Assembly: GCF_030053775.1 (NCBI RefSeq)
Contig: NZ_CP125669.1
Span: 2,723,962 to 2,787,961, forward strand
Origin: Acinetobacter corruptisaponis
GTDB lineage: Bacteria > Pseudomonadota > Gammaproteobacteria > Pseudomonadales > Moraxellaceae
Direction of reading: 5' to 3'
DNA length: 64,000 nucleotides
Part shown: positions 9,174-18,971 of the stretch, one piece after another
How the letters are laid out: each line of letters starts with the position of its first letter
How positions within the stretch are numbered: the first letter of the stretch is position 1
Translations under genes and position numbers: made by a program
The notes under the pieces: model-generated
Databases searched by the model: none
Seen by the model: the letters and a program-made list of their open reading frames with translations, nothing else
Told to the model about the DNA's origin: nothing

Positions 9174-10046
9174 ATGAATGCTTTGACTCAAGAACTCGTT
9201 GAATTATTGACGCTGGAACGGATTGAAGAACATATCTTTCGGGGCAACAGCCGCAATCTGGTCGGTAAACGGGTATTTGGCGGGCAGGTGCTAGGGCAGG
9301 CGTTAAGGGCCGCATCCTACACCACAGATCGTCCAGCACATTCACTGCATGCCTATTTTCTTTATGGCGGGGATGTGAATGCACCTATCATTTATGAGGT
9401 TGATCCCCTGCGTGATGGAAAGAGTTTCGCCAGCCGACAAGTCAAGGCAATCCAGCATGGACGTACGATTTTTTCTGCAATGGTATCTTTTGCCAATCCA
9501 GAAGAGGGATTGAACTATCAGCATAAAGAGCCAGAGTACCCTGCGCCAGAAGAGTTAAAGTCTGAAAAAGAACTAAAAGAGAGCATGATCAATTTTGTGC
9601 CTGAAAATGTCCGTGCCAGTTTTATGCGTGAGCGTCATGTGGAAATTCGACCAACTCAATTGGTCAATCCATTTGCTCCACAACCAGAGGCACCGTATTA
9701 CGCACATTACATTCGTACCCATGATCAAATTCCTCAGAATATTGACGAAATTTCGTTACATCAGGCCATCGTTGCGTTCTATTCAGATTTTACCTTGATG
9801 ACCACGGCGTTGCGTCCACATGGTCTTTCATGGATTTCTCCAAATCTACAGTGTGCCAGTATTGACCACACCATTTATTTCCATCGTCCACTGCGTGCAG
9901 ATGACTGGATGCTCTACGATATGGAGGCAACCATCAGTGCCAGTTCGCGTGGGCTCAATTTTGGACGGATGTGGCAAAATGGCCAGTTGGTCTGTAGCAC
10001 AGTGCAGGAAGGCTTGATTCGGCTCAGGGAAATTGAAACCCAGTAA
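9174..10046 (+). CDS. tesB: Acyl-CoA thioesterase II (TesB, 290 aa)
   Basis: A double hot-dog-fold thioesterase that hydrolyses medium- and long-chain acyl-CoA to free fatty acid and CoA. Typical TesB segments are present: RVFGGQVLGQAL near residue 34, HSLHAYFLYGGD near 60, GKSFASRQVKAIQ near 82 and, in the second domain, SIDHTIYFHRPLRADDWMLY with the catalytic Asp region. Length matches E. coli TesB (286). The start is the ATG at 9174, because GGAAGGTGG lies 5-13 bases before it. An upstream in-frame ATG at 9108 would add 22 residues unlike any TesB. A terminator follows at 10068. Confidence 0.95.
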   Translation: MNALTQELVELLTLERIEEHIFRGNSRNLVGKRVFGGQVLGQALRAASYTTDRPAHSLHAYFLYGGDVNAPIIYEVDPLRDGKSFASRQVKAIQHGRTIFSAMVSFANPEEGLNYQHKEPEYPAPEELKSEKELKESMINFVPENVRASFMRERHVEIRPTQLVNPFAPQPEAPYYAHYIRTHDQIPQNIDEISLHQAIVAFYSDFTLMTTALRPHGLSWISPNLQCASIDHTIYFHRPLRADDWMLYDMEATISASSRGLNFGRMWQNGQLVCSTVQEGLIRLREIETQ

Positions 10047-10067
10047 CATATGAATTGATAAAAGAAG

Positions 10068-10090
10068 ACCATCATTTTGATGGTTTTTTT
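10068..10090 (+). terminator. Rho-independent terminator after tesB
   Basis: Stem ACCATCA/TGATGGT (10068-10074 with 10078-10084), three-base loop, then a T7 run. Confidence 0.82.
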
Positions 10091-10178
10091 AATGATAAGC
10101 ATGTGACAAAAAATTGCTCGATTCTTCAACATGGGCGTGCCATAGTACCAATAAGTTAAAAATGCCTTATCCATCACA

Positions 10179-11420
10179 ATGAATCTAAATACGCAAATTT
10201 TAATTGCCGCAATACTGGGTGTGGCATTTGGTTTCCTGTTGATTGCCTATCCACAAACACTTTTCTTCGATTACAGTCTGTACGGTTTGGGTATATTAAG
10301 CAGCATTTTCATTGGCTTGTTGAAAATGCTACTGATTCCCCTGATCTTTAGCTCAATTGTGGTTGGCGTTTCCAATTTACAGGCAGGTGGGCAATTTGGA
10401 CGAGTCTGGAAAATCACTGTACTGTGCTGTTTTACCACAACCACACTGGCACTGATTTTAGGGATTGGCTGTGCGCATCTGTTTGAGGTGGGCAAGGGCA
10501 TTGACATCAGCCTTTTTCAGGCAGAAATCCAGAACCACCAAACCCCCGATACCCTGACCCCCTCCAGCTTTTTCACCAACTTTATTCAGAATACCCTGAT
10601 TAATCCTTTTAAGGCATTTAGTGAGGGTAATGTACTGGCAGTGGTGCTGTTTGCACTGTTCATTGGCGCGGCGTTGGTCAAGGGTGGGGAAAGTTTTGCC
10701 TTGGTGCGGAAGCTCAGTCAGCAATTCTTCAACATCATGATGCTGCTGGTGAGCTGGGTGATGAGACTTGCGCCAATTGGGATTTTTGCCCTGCTTGCCA
10801 AGCTGATTGCAACCGAAGACCTTTCCGTGCTGAGTCGTCTGGCTGAGTTTGCGGTGGTGGTGACGGGCACCACAATTTTTCACGGCGCGGTGGTATTGCC
10901 TGCTTTGCTGTGGATTTTTGGAAAGATGAACCCGATTACCTTTTTTCGCGGAACCCGTACCGCCTTGGTCACAGCATTTGCAACCAGCTCAAGTTCCGCA
11001 ACCATGCCACTGAGTATGCAATGTGCCCAGGAAAATTTAGGTGTACGACCACAAACTGCGGGTTTTGTCATTCCCTTGGGCACACAGCTCAACATGGATG
11101 GTACGGCGCTGTATGAAGCCGCTGCTGCCTTGTTTATTGCGAACCTGATGGGCTTGGACTTGAGTTTGACCCAGCAAATTATTGTCTGTCTAACCGCCAT
11201 GATCGCATCTTTGGGCGCACCAGGCATTCCAAGCGCAGGCATGGTCACCATGATTATGGTGTTGCAGTCGGTTGGACTACCTGCGGAAGCCATTGCGATT
11301 TTACTGCCGATTGACCGTGTGCTGGATACAGTGCGTACCGTGGTCAATGTGCAGGGCGACATGATGATCAGTGTGGTGGTTGACCGCTATGCCAAACAGG
11401 CAGAGGCTGAATCAGGCTAA
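10179..11420 (+). CDS. Dicarboxylate/amino acid:cation symporter (DAACS family, 413 aa)
   Basis: An inner-membrane Na+- or H+-coupled symporter of the GltP/DctA/GltPh family. About eight hydrophobic helices are visible, and both family signatures are in place: the serine-rich re-entrant hairpin TSSSSATMPLSM near residue 270 and NMDGTALYE near 305, with a later GAPGIPSAGMV hairpin and the substrate-contacting region PIDRVLDTVRTVVNV. This set is typical of glutamate/aspartate or C4-dicarboxylate carriers, and the exact substrate cannot be read from it. It stands alone, between the tesB terminator and a bidirectional terminator. Confidence 0.92.
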   Translation: MNLNTQILIAAILGVAFGFLLIAYPQTLFFDYSLYGLGILSSIFIGLLKMLLIPLIFSSIVVGVSNLQAGGQFGRVWKITVLCCFTTTTLALILGIGCAHLFEVGKGIDISLFQAEIQNHQTPDTLTPSSFFTNFIQNTLINPFKAFSEGNVLAVVLFALFIGAALVKGGESFALVRKLSQQFFNIMMLLVSWVMRLAPIGIFALLAKLIATEDLSVLSRLAEFAVVVTGTTIFHGAVVLPALLWIFGKMNPITFFRGTRTALVTAFATSSSSATMPLSMQCAQENLGVRPQTAGFVIPLGTQLNMDGTALYEAAAALFIANLMGLDLSLTQQIIVCLTAMIASLGAPGIPSAGMVTMIMVLQSVGLPAEAIAILLPIDRVLDTVRTVVNVQGDMMISVVVDRYAKQAEAESG

Positions 11421-11431
11421 ATTTTGACAAT

Positions 11432-11461
11432 AAAAAAGCAGAATTAATGTCCTGCTTTTTT
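11432..11461. terminator. Bidirectional terminator between the symporter and the PF10118 gene
   Basis: Stem AAAAAAGCAG/CTGCTTTTTT (11432-11441 with 11452-11461) with a 10-base loop, flanked by A and T runs. It serves the two convergent genes. Confidence 0.8.
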
Positions 11462-11472
11462 ATTTGAATCAA

Positions 11473-12417
11473 TTATGCTGCTGGCTGTAAGGCACGTTTT
11501 GCCGCTGGTGAGTTATTGAGATAATTCACGGCATCCTGTGTATTGCCCTCTTTTACAGGGTCGTACCATGGCATGAGGTAATCAAGCTGCTGGGCGACCA
11601 ACCAGGCTGGACCTGGCAGAATTTTGGAATCCTGAAGCGCAATCTTTGACCATTCGATCCAGATCCACGGTTTGAACAGGCTTGGTTTTTTATCTGCAAA
11701 ACGTGGGTCCTGGCTCATAATGTGCGCTGCGCCATCCACCCACAAGCCCAGTACACCAATAATCACGGCAACACTGAGGTAATAGCGTGCGACATAACCA
11801 CCACCCAAATGACGGTAAAGGTCAAATGCAACGGTACGGTGCTCGATTTCTTCAGAACCATGCCACTTGATTAAATCCAGCATTTCAGGGTCTGCACCAA
11901 GTTCCGACCAGCGCTTGTTGTAAAGCGCATATTTACCCAGTACACAGGTCATGTGTTCAACAGTGGCGATCACACCCAGACGAAACAAGTCCCATTGATG
12001 GTCAAGTGCCTTTGGAATTTCCTTGCCAAATGGTTTGTCTGCCAAAGCCTTGGTGAACAGGAAGTCCATAATGTCGAGGTTGCGCTGAATATCAATATTG
12101 CGCTGGCTGAGATATTCCTTGTTCGCAGAGGTGTGCGCTACAGCGTGCATAGCTTCCTGACGAATAAAAGCCTGAACATCTTCCTTTAATTTTTCATCAG
12201 TGATTTGCGGAAGCACCTTGTTGTACAGGCGGCAAAACCAGAACTCACCAGCAGGTAGAATGTTATTAATCTCATTAATAAAATAACTGGCAAAAGGCTG
12301 GTTAGGAATCCAGTCTACTGGCGTGTTTTCCCAGTCAAACTTTACCTTGCGTGGGAGAATTTTATAGTCAATCGAAGAACCAAGAACTTTGTTCTTCACA
12401 AATGATAGTAATTTCAT
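11473..12417 (-). CDS. Putative metal-dependent hydrolase (PF10118 type, 314 aa)
   Basis: The sequence matches the family of predicted metal-dependent hydrolases seen widely in Acinetobacter and Pseudomonas. Likely di-metal ligands form a ferritin-like four-helix pattern: an E in ILPAGEFWF near residue 57, ExxMH in RQEAMHAVAH near 90, an E in ATVEHM near 155 and EEIEH near 190. A hydrophobic helix follows (YYLSVAVIIGVLGLWV). The reaction is unknown. The ATG is preceded by AGGAC at good spacing. It is convergent with the symporter and shares its terminator. Confidence 0.78.
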   Translation of the reverse strand: MKLLSFVKNKVLGSSIDYKILPRKVKFDWENTPVDWIPNQPFASYFINEINNILPAGEFWFCRLYNKVLPQITDEKLKEDVQAFIRQEAMHAVAHTSANKEYLSQRNIDIQRNLDIMDFLFTKALADKPFGKEIPKALDHQWDLFRLGVIATVEHMTCVLGKYALYNKRWSELGADPEMLDLIKWHGSEEIEHRTVAFDLYRHLGGGYVARYYLSVAVIIGVLGLWVDGAAHIMSQDPRFADKKPSLFKPWIWIEWSKIALQDSKILPGPAWLVAQQLDYLMPWYDPVKEGNTQDAVNYLNNSPAAKRALQPAA

Positions 12418-12545
12418 CGTTTAGTCCTAATCGATAGTGCAATGAACCAACACTAGCAGTATATGAAAACATCCATGTAGTTGTGTTTAGCAATTCAGGA
12501 CAATTAAAAATTATTTTATGCATCAAGTTGCATGAAATGCATTTT

Positions 12546-13322
12546 TTACGCTTGAATGTCCGTTTCTGATGCTTCGGGAATCTGGCTGAGGTCAAATTCA
12601 ACGGCTTGATCAAGGGTGTAATTCAAACGACCTGCCATCACGCTAGCCAACTCTTCCAAGCCAATTCTGTTGAGGGATGAGAACAATTGAATCGAGAAGT
12701 CCAGTTTCATTTTCTTTAATTGTTGTTTGACTTCCAGCAGGGTTTTATTGGCAGGGCCACGATTCAGTTTATCGGCCTTGGTTAAAAGAATATGCACGAA
12801 TAAATGACGTGAGTGTGCCCATTCCAGCATCATCAGGTCGAAATGCTGCAATGGATGGCGGATATCCATCAATAACACCAGACCTTGTAAACTTTTACGA
12901 TGGATCAAGTAATTTTCTAATTCTTTCTGCCAAACGATCTTCATCGCTTCAGGTACAGCCGCATAACCATAACCAGGTAAGTCAACCAGACGCTGCTCTG
13001 GATTGCCCAAGCTAAAAAAGTTGATCATCTGGGTACGGCCAGGTCTTTTAGAGGCACGCGCCAACTGCTTTTGATTGGTCAGTGCATTGATTGCACTCGA
13101 TTTTCCAGCGTTTGAACGGCCAGCAAATGCAATTTCGTAGCCTGTATCTTCTACGCATAAAGCCAGTTTTGGCGCACTCATTAAAAATTCAGCTTGGCGT
13201 AACCAATTTAAAGACTGGACTGCATATTCGGTGATAGCAGGGTCCATCTTTTTTTCATAACTGATTTTTTGCTTAGGTGCGAGTCTGGCTTTGGTATCTT
13301 TCGATTTTTCACTACGACGCAT
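12546..13322 (-). CDS. engB: Ribosome biogenesis GTPase YihA/YsxC (EngB)
   Basis: A single Era-like GTPase domain with all G motifs: G1 GRSNAGKSS, the G2 region RPGRTQ, G3 DLPGYG and G4 LTKADK. EngB is an essential factor for late 50S subunit assembly. The frame gives 258 residues from 13322. The family is usually near 210, and an internal ATG at 13247 would give 233 residues, closer to E. coli (MSAPKL aligns with MSAPDI). Neither start has a strong Shine-Dalgarno sequence, so the true start is uncertain. It is followed by about 130 bp of AT-rich spacer, with hmp-nsrR upstream on the same strand. Confidence 0.93.
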   Translation of the reverse strand: MRRSEKSKDTKARLAPKQKISYEKKMDPAITEYAVQSLNWLRQAEFLMSAPKLALCVEDTGYEIAFAGRSNAGKSSAINALTNQKQLARASKRPGRTQMINFFSLGNPEQRLVDLPGYGYAAVPEAMKIVWQKELENYLIHRKSLQGLVLLMDIRHPLQHFDLMMLEWAHSRHLFVHILLTKADKLNRGPANKTLLEVKQQLKKMKLDFSIQLFSSLNRIGLEELASVMAGRLNYTLDQAVEFDLSQIPEASETDIQA

Positions 13323-13405
13323 AGAAGCTTACTTTTGAATTGAAATAGCAATGACTATTATAGAGGATGTCAGCGATTGGTGCGAATCTCATCGCCAGAT
13401 TGTGG

Positions 13406-13858
13406 CTAGGCTTTTTGAATCAGCTGTAAAAAATCAATGTTTGAGCTTGGCGAGGAGGGCAGGATACTGTGTTGCAGGACTTCATCCAGCGTGTACTGGT
13501 CAAGACTCTGATAAAAACATTCCAGTGCCTGATCCAGTATACCTTTCAGACCACAGTGCGAACGTAGCACACAAGGAGGAGTGTTACATTCTACAATTTG
13601 ATGGTTCCCCTGCAAGATACGAACGATTTCACCTAGTTTAAGCTGTCTGGCTGTTGGATTAAGACGGATACCGCCGCCCTTGCCACGCGTGGTGACAATC
13701 CACTGCTGTTTGCCCATAAAGTGAACGATTTTAACCAGATGGTTTTGTGACACATGCAGGTCTTGCGCAATATCGGCAATCGTGTACGGTACATCACTCG
13801 GGCGAGCGATATACATCAAAATTCTGAGCGCATAATCAGTAAATTTATTGAGTTGCAT
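13406..13858 (-). CDS. nsrR: Rrf2-family nitric-oxide-sensing repressor NsrR (150 aa)
   Basis: A winged-helix Rrf2 regulator starting MQLNKFTDYALRILMYIA, very like E. coli NsrR. The three iron-sulfur cluster ligands fall at C91, C96 and C102, the spacing and numbering of E. coli NsrR. In the family the NO-sensitive cluster controls DNA binding, and nitrosylation releases repression. The ATG at 13858 is chosen over an in-frame TTG at 13870 because it restores the canonical N-terminus. It lies 77 bp downstream of hmp on the same strand, and a matching NsrR operator sits before hmp, which suggests co-transcription and negative autoregulation. Confidence 0.88.
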   Translation of the reverse strand: MQLNKFTDYALRILMYIARPSDVPYTIADIAQDLHVSQNHLVKIVHFMGKQQWIVTTRGKGGGIRLNPTARQLKLGEIVRILQGNHQIVECNTPPCVLRSHCGLKGILDQALECFYQSLDQYTLDEVLQHSILPSSPSSNIDFLQLIQKA

Positions 13859-13935
13859 GGTTTCACTCAATCGATTGCTTGAAATAGAAAAGGCTAGTCT
13901 ATCACAGGCTAGCCTTATACAAAACGCAGGACAGA

Positions 13936-15147
13936 TTAGCTCAATCGAACCCCACCTGTACCAAATGCCTCGCTATGAATGTTTTCGGCAGGAATACCAC
14001 GGGCAACCAACGCCTTATGCTGTTCCGCCATAAACGGCATTGGACCACAGAGATAATAATCTGCATTGACTGGCAGTAAAGCGGCATCCATCGCTGCTAA
14101 ATCCAGACGGCCAGCAACATCATAATCTTCACCTAGCACATCACCTTCATGTGGGAACTCATAGGCGGTAAATGTGCTCAGGCGTGGATATTTTGCCTTT
14201 AACTCATGAATATGCTGTTTCATGGCATGCACCTGACTGCTACGGCAGGCATGAATAAAGCTGACAGGCTGAGGCATATCTTCTGTCACCAATTGATTCA
14301 GCATGGCAATCATTGGAGTTAAGCCAACACCACCACTGATAAATATATTACGTTTTTTGCTATCAATCAGGTAGAAATTGCCTGTAGGTGCAGACACCTC
14401 AATTTCTGAACCCTCAGCCAAGCCATGTAAAGTGCTTGATACCCAGCCACCTGCCAAATCACCCTTTTCATCTTCACGCTTGACTGAAATACGTAGATAG
14501 TCTGCTTGTGGACTGGTTGACAAGGTATATTGACGTGGCTGTCTTAAACCCAGTTCCTCAACAAATACACGTACTGAAATGTATTGACCCGCTTCATATT
14601 TTGGCAACTCACCACCATCGACAGGTGCAAGGTAGAAAGAGGTGATTTCATCACTTTCAACCACTTTCTTGGCGATTTTAAAGGTACGCCAGCCCAACCA
14701 GCTACCTTTGGTTTGCTGATGTTGATCATAAATGGCTTTTTCAGTATTGATGAACAATTCAGCCAATTGACCATAAGCCGCAGCCCATGCCGCAATCAAT
14801 GGATCTTTCATTGAAATGCTTAGCACTTCACTGATTGAATGCAGCAGGTTTTCACCCACAATACCGTAGTCAGGTGACTGAATATTCAGGCTGACATGCT
14901 TGTGAGCAATGAGTTCAACCACAGGCAACAGCACAGATGGGTCCTCGATGTTTTCCGCGTATGCCAACACAGCGCCTGCAAGAGCCTGAGCCTGGGCACC
15001 ACTGCGTTGGTGTCCCATGTTAAAGGTTTCCTTTAAATCAGGATTATTGCCCAACATGCGGTTATAGAAATAACCAGTCAGTGCCACACCGTTTTCACGA
15101 AGTACAGGTACAGTTGCTTTTACAAGGTCAATTTGCTGTGGAGTCAT
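13936..15147 (-). CDS. hmp: Flavohemoprotein, nitric oxide dioxygenase (403 aa)
   Basis: Converts NO and O2 to nitrate using NAD(P)H. Residues 1-140 form the globin domain, with the proximal heme His in AHKHVSL (near residue 84) and the distal Tyr in GYFYNRM (Y26 or Y28). The FAD domain contains RQYTLS (205-210), and the NAD domain contains GGVGLTPM near 273 and CGPMPFM near 370. Length agrees with Hmp (about 396-405). Translation is supported by GAGAG upstream. An NsrR-type operator overlaps the likely -10 box, so expression should be induced by nitrosative stress. Confidence 0.97.
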   Translation of the reverse strand: MTPQQIDLVKATVPVLRENGVALTGYFYNRMLGNNPDLKETFNMGHQRSGAQAQALAGAVLAYAENIEDPSVLLPVVELIAHKHVSLNIQSPDYGIVGENLLHSISEVLSISMKDPLIAAWAAAYGQLAELFINTEKAIYDQHQQTKGSWLGWRTFKIAKKVVESDEITSFYLAPVDGGELPKYEAGQYISVRVFVEELGLRQPRQYTLSTSPQADYLRISVKREDEKGDLAGGWVSSTLHGLAEGSEIEVSAPTGNFYLIDSKKRNIFISGGVGLTPMIAMLNQLVTEDMPQPVSFIHACRSSQVHAMKQHIHELKAKYPRLSTFTAYEFPHEGDVLGEDYDVAGRLDLAAMDAALLPVNADYYLCGPMPFMAEQHKALVARGIPAENIHSEAFGTGGVRLS

Positions 15148-15174
15148 TTTTGATCTCTCTTGGCTATCATTTAT

Positions 15175-15197
15175 AAGATGTATTTAAAATACATTTT
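15175..15197 (-). promoter_or_regulatory. NsrR operator upstream of hmp
   Basis: A near-perfect 11-1-11 palindrome centred on 15186: AAGATGTATTT, one base, AAATACATTTT (10 of 11 positions symmetric). It fits the E. coli NsrR consensus AAGATGCYTTT-N-AAARGCATCTT closely. On the hmp strand a candidate promoter, TTGCAA then 17 bases then TATTTT, places the -10 inside the operator. Confidence 0.8.
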
Positions 15198-15417
15198 TAA
15201 ATATGGATTTGCAATATATATTTAAATAAAAACCATAAATTTTTTATGGAATATATTTGTAATATTGTTTTGCTTGGAATTAAGTTGCTTGGTTGGTCTG
15301 ATTGAAATCAATGGTCAACGGATGAATAACAGCCTATTTGCATTGCTAAAAAAAGTGTTTGATCATCAAGATGAAAGGCGAGTTTGCTTAAGTCATTCAG
15401 TCAATTTTTCTATTTCT

Positions 15418-15837
15418 CTAAACGTAAGATATAAATGCTATACGCAGCCACATGATGACAAGAACTGCATTACTCAAACCAAAAATCAGGGCGCGATGGA
15501 CAACATTGTTATAACCAAGATGTATCGCACTATGTATAATACGCAAAACCACATAAGCCCATGCTAGATAAACAAACAGCATATCTACATGTTGAGTGAT
15601 AAATATAAATATACTCACCACATAAAACAAAATAGGAACTTCCAAAAGATTCATAAAATTTCGATTTGGCAAGCATACCCATACGGGAACTGTATCCGAT
15701 TCACCATATTTAAAATCATCTATTTTTACCTGTTTGTTCACTGCTGCCCTAATTCTTTTCATTAGAATCAGCAATAAAACAGTGAGGGTGAAAAGTGCCA
15801 GTGCCATCGCAGGTTGTAATATCAAATTACTATTCAT
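15418..15837 (-). CDS. MAPEG family membrane protein (139 aa)
   Basis: Four hydrophobic segments and the MAPEG-like central motif (NLLEVPILFYV, then a helix containing YVVLRIIHSAIHLGYNNVVHR near residues 95-115) identify a membrane-associated eicosanoid/glutathione metabolism-type protein. Bacterial members are small trimeric inner-membrane proteins, some with glutathione transferase or peroxidase activity. The substrate is unknown here. It lies upstream of hmp on the same strand but 270 bp away, with the hmp operator between, so it is probably a separate unit. Confidence 0.82.
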   Translation of the reverse strand: MNSNLILQPAMALALFTLTVLLLILMKRIRAAVNKQVKIDDFKYGESDTVPVWVCLPNRNFMNLLEVPILFYVVSIFIFITQHVDMLFVYLAWAYVVLRIIHSAIHLGYNNVVHRALIFGLSNAVLVIMWLRIAFISYV

Positions 15838-16040
15838 CTTTTATTTATCATCTATTTATTTGAATGATAAATACTTTAATTATTAAATGATGAATAGTAA
15901 ATAGCCCACCCCATATCGATACAGGCTACTTGACCATTGGTTATGCTTTTGCAATAAACATTTTACTTCATCATGCTGGCATTCACTTTTTAAATACCAC
16001 TAACAAATTGATGATAGATTTTTGACGTGGTTTTTCTTAT

Positions 16041-17591
16041 TTAGCGTTTACCAAATAATGACCCCAGCAAACCCCGTACAATTTTTTGACCAGTCGAACC
16101 ACCCAGACTACGTGCAGCACTTTTGGCAAAGGTTCCAACAATATCCTGCGTCAGTTTCTCTCGGTCACGCTGGGCTTTTTCAGCGGCCTTTTGCTGTTCT
16201 TTTGCAAAACGTTCCTGTTCCTTGGCTTGTTGTTTAGCTAAAGCCTCCTGTTCCTTGGTCTGCTGTTTTGCCAACTCATCCGCCTGCTTTTGTTGGGACT
16301 GCTGCAATACTTTTTGTTGTAATCGTTCATAGGCGCTATCCCGATCAACAGCCTGATCATAAACACCTGCGACAATGCTCTGACCAATAATCACCTGACG
16401 CTCTTCAGCGCTAATTGGACTAAATGCAGAGTAGGGTGGCATGACCCAGCCACGTTCCACAATCTGTGGTGTGCCCTGTTCATCCAGACAGCTAATCAGC
16501 GCTTCACCGACAGCCAGTTCGGTAATGGCTTGATCAACTTTAAATTCTGGATTAGCACGGAATGTATCGGCTGCCGTTTTAACCGCTTTCTGATCTTTAG
16601 GGGTAAAGGCGCGTAAAGCATGTTGTACTCGATTGCCTAATTGTCCTAATACACTTTCAGGCAAATCCAGTGGGTTTTGGGTAATAAAGTAAATCCCCAC
16701 ACCTTTGGAGCGAATCAGGCGAACCACCTGTTCGATTTTCTGTTGCAAGGCTGGACTGGCATTGTCAAATAACAAATGAGCCTCATCGAAGAAGAACACC
16801 AGTTTCGGCTTATCCATATCACCAACTTCTGGAAGTTGCTCAAATAGCTCAGAAAGCATCCATAATAGGAATGTGGCGTAGAGTTTGGGGGTATTCATCA
16901 ATTTATCCGCAGCGAGGATATTGATATAGCCCTGACCATTGCTGTCTGTCTGGATAAAATCCAGAATATTCAGGCTAGGTTCGCCAAAGAATTGCTCACC
17001 GCCTTGATCACCTAAAGCCAGTAAATTACGTTGAATGGCCCCAAGACTGGCTGGGGAAAGGTTGCCATACTCGGCTTTCAGTTCAGCCGTATTTTCACTG
17101 ACATAACTCAACATTGCCTTTAGGTCTTTAAAGTCAATCAGCAATAGGCCCTGATCATCGGCAATACGGAAAACTGCGGAGAGCACACCTTCCTGAGTGT
17201 CATTCAGATTCAGCATCTGCGCCAACAATAACGGACCAATTTCCGAAATGGTGGTGCGAATTGGATGACCCTGCTGACCAAACAAATCCCAGAACATCAC
17301 AGGAGATGCTGCAAACGGCACCGATTCAATATTCAGCGTTTTTAGGCGTTCATCAAACTTGGGACTGCTTGAACCTGCCTTGGCTAAGCTTGATACATCT
17401 CCTTTGGCATCAGCCAAAAACACAGGCACACCGAGATGTGAGAAACTTTCAGCAAACACCTTGAGCGTTACGGTTTTACCCGTTCCTGTCGCCCCTGCAA
17501 TCAAACCGTGCCGATTGGCAAATTGCGAATGTAAAACAATATCTTGTGTTGTGTCTGTGGTTTTTTTAGCAATAACGATTGGTGTACCCAT
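16041..17591 (-). CDS. HerA-like ATPase (DUF853 / YjgR type, 516 aa)
   Basis: A P-loop ATPase of the HerA/FtsK superfamily. Walker A is GATGTGKT near residue 33, and the Walker B region is [12 protein letters not shown] near 265. The family C-terminal region follows (residues about 420-490), an Ala/Gln/Lys-rich coiled coil with many QxAKE-like repeats. The length and domain order match YjgR of E. coli (about 500). Its cellular role is not established. It lies 20 bp downstream of metC on the same strand, so the two may be co-transcribed although no functional link is evident. Confidence 0.88.
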   Translation of the reverse strand: MGTPIVIAKKTTDTTQDIVLHSQFANRHGLIAGATGTGKTVTLKVFAESFSHLGVPVFLADAKGDVSSLAKAGSSSPKFDERLKTLNIESVPFAASPVMFWDLFGQQGHPIRTTISEIGPLLLAQMLNLNDTQEGVLSAVFRIADDQGLLLIDFKDLKAMLSYVSENTAELKAEYGNLSPASLGAIQRNLLALGDQGGEQFFGEPSLNILDFIQTDSNGQGYINILAADKLMNTPKLYATFLLWMLSELFEQLPEVGDMDKPKLVFFFDEAHLLFDNASPALQQKIEQVVRLIRSKGVGIYFITQNPLDLPESVLGQLGNRVQHALRAFTPKDQKAVKTAADTFRANPEFKVDQAITELAVGEALISCLDEQGTPQIVERGWVMPPYSAFSPISAEERQVIIGQSIVAGVYDQAVDRDSAYERLQQKVLQQSQQKQADELAKQQTKEQEALAKQQAKEQERFAKEQQKAAEKAQRDREKLTQDIVGTFAKSAARSLGGSTGQKIVRGLLGSLFGKR

Positions 17592-17610
17592 GCTTCACCT
17601 ATTCTTGATG

Positions 17611-18804
17611 TCATTCGAGCTGTTTTAATGCGTTTTGAATATCTTGGATTAAATCTTGTGGATGTTCTAGTCCTATACAGAAGCGAACCAATAAACCTTG
17701 TAGTAAATGTGTATTTTCAAGCGTACGCATCTGTTTTAAATCATAAAGCATGACAAGGCTGACAGGGCCACCCCAGCTAAATCCAAGTTTAAACAGCTTG
17801 AGGCCGTCGCAAAATTTACGGATCGCTGTAATATCAAATTCAGGCTTAAAAATAACACTGACCAACCCTGCACTTTTGCCTGTGGTGCAAACCTCTGTCC
17901 AGAATGGATGACCTGCGGAATCTGGGTCTGCTGGATGCAGCACCTGACTGAATTGGGGGTATTGCTTTAACCAGCCTAATAATGTCAAGGCACTTTTTGA
18001 CTGCTGTTCATAACGCAGTGACATATGCGCCAGACTACGCTGGATTTGTGCAGCATCATCTCCCGAGATTGAAATTCCTTGAATGGCGTGCATACGATAG
18101 AGTTTATGATGCAGATGTTGGTCACGCGTGACTACTGAACCCATCAGCATGTCGCCACCACCGCTTGGGTATTTGGTCAATGCATGAACCGTCATATCAA
18201 CAGCAAGATGCTCATCAGAGAAATCAAAGGCATTAAAGGCCAGCCCAGCGCCCCATGTGTTATCCAAAGCAGTCAAAACATTGGCTTGTTGCGCTTTTTT
18301 AACCAGATTTTTTAAATCGGGAAATTCTAAAGTGACTGAACCTGCCGCTTCAAGCCAGATCAGTTTACTTTTTTCTGTTGGCTGAAAGCTTTCCGCATCA
18401 ATTGGGTTGTAAATCTTGACCTGAATAGCATAGCGGTCTTGCAGGTTCTTTAAATGCTCAAGGTTTGGCCCATAAATATTGTCTGCCACCCAAACCTCAT
18501 CACCTGAGCTTAAAAAAGCACTGTTTACCAAATTAATTGCAGATAAACCACTCGGAGCAAGTAGGCAATATTTTCCACCCTCAATCTGGGCAATATTGTC
18601 TGCCAAGGTGAAAGTGGTTGGAGTGCCATGGGTGCCATAACTATAGTCGTAGAGATTGGTCCAGTGACGGTCAAAAAGGTGCGCCGTGGTTTTAAAAATA
18701 ATGGTGGATGCACGAAATAGGGGAGGCTGGATGGTTTCTATATATTGAGGGGCTTGGCGTGGTGCATGGATGAGATCAGTTTGGGCATGATTGTGTGTCG
18801 TCAT
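17611..18804 (-). CDS. metC: Cystathionine beta-lyase (PLP enzyme, 397 aa)
   Basis: A Cys/Met-metabolism PLP-dependent fold-type I enzyme. The PLP lysine is K211 in HALTKYPSGGGDM, and DNTWGAG (181-187) supplies the PLP-ring aspartate. YSYGTHGTPTT near residue 56 is the phosphate-binding and substrate region typical of MetC, where the enzyme cleaves cystathionine to homocysteine, pyruvate and ammonia in methionine synthesis. Cystathionine gamma-synthase is the nearest alternative, but the GTHGTP motif favours the lyase. It is followed by the HerA-like gene. Confidence 0.88.
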   Translation of the reverse strand: MTTHNHAQTDLIHAPRQAPQYIETIQPPLFRASTIIFKTTAHLFDRHWTNLYDYSYGTHGTPTTFTLADNIAQIEGGKYCLLAPSGLSAINLVNSAFLSSGDEVWVADNIYGPNLEHLKNLQDRYAIQVKIYNPIDAESFQPTEKSKLIWLEAAGSVTLEFPDLKNLVKKAQQANVLTALDNTWGAGLAFNAFDFSDEHLAVDMTVHALTKYPSGGGDMLMGSVVTRDQHLHHKLYRMHAIQGISISGDDAAQIQRSLAHMSLRYEQQSKSALTLLGWLKQYPQFSQVLHPADPDSAGHPFWTEVCTTGKSAGLVSVIFKPEFDITAIRKFCDGLKLFKLGFSWGGPVSLVMLYDLKQMRTLENTHLLQGLLVRFCIGLEHPQDLIQDIQNALKQLE

Positions 18805-18971
18805 GGGGCAAAATCTAGGTAATATAATGGTTTAGGTTAAGAGAAAATACACAATCCTGCCAGTGGTTTGCATATTTTGTACAGAATCGGTACAGAGTAG
18901 GGAGTCAGCACAAAACTGGCTTTATTCTTGCTAAGACTAATTATCATTCTAACGACAACAGGTTTTGGCGC

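Noticed and set aside
15265..15567. 100-codon plus-strand frame opposite the MAPEG gene
   Set aside because: It is antisense to a recognisable MAPEG protein and has no family signature.
18930..18950. Fur box before the amidotransferase (AATTATCATT)
   Set aside because: Only one half resembles the consensus and the neighbouring gene has no iron link.
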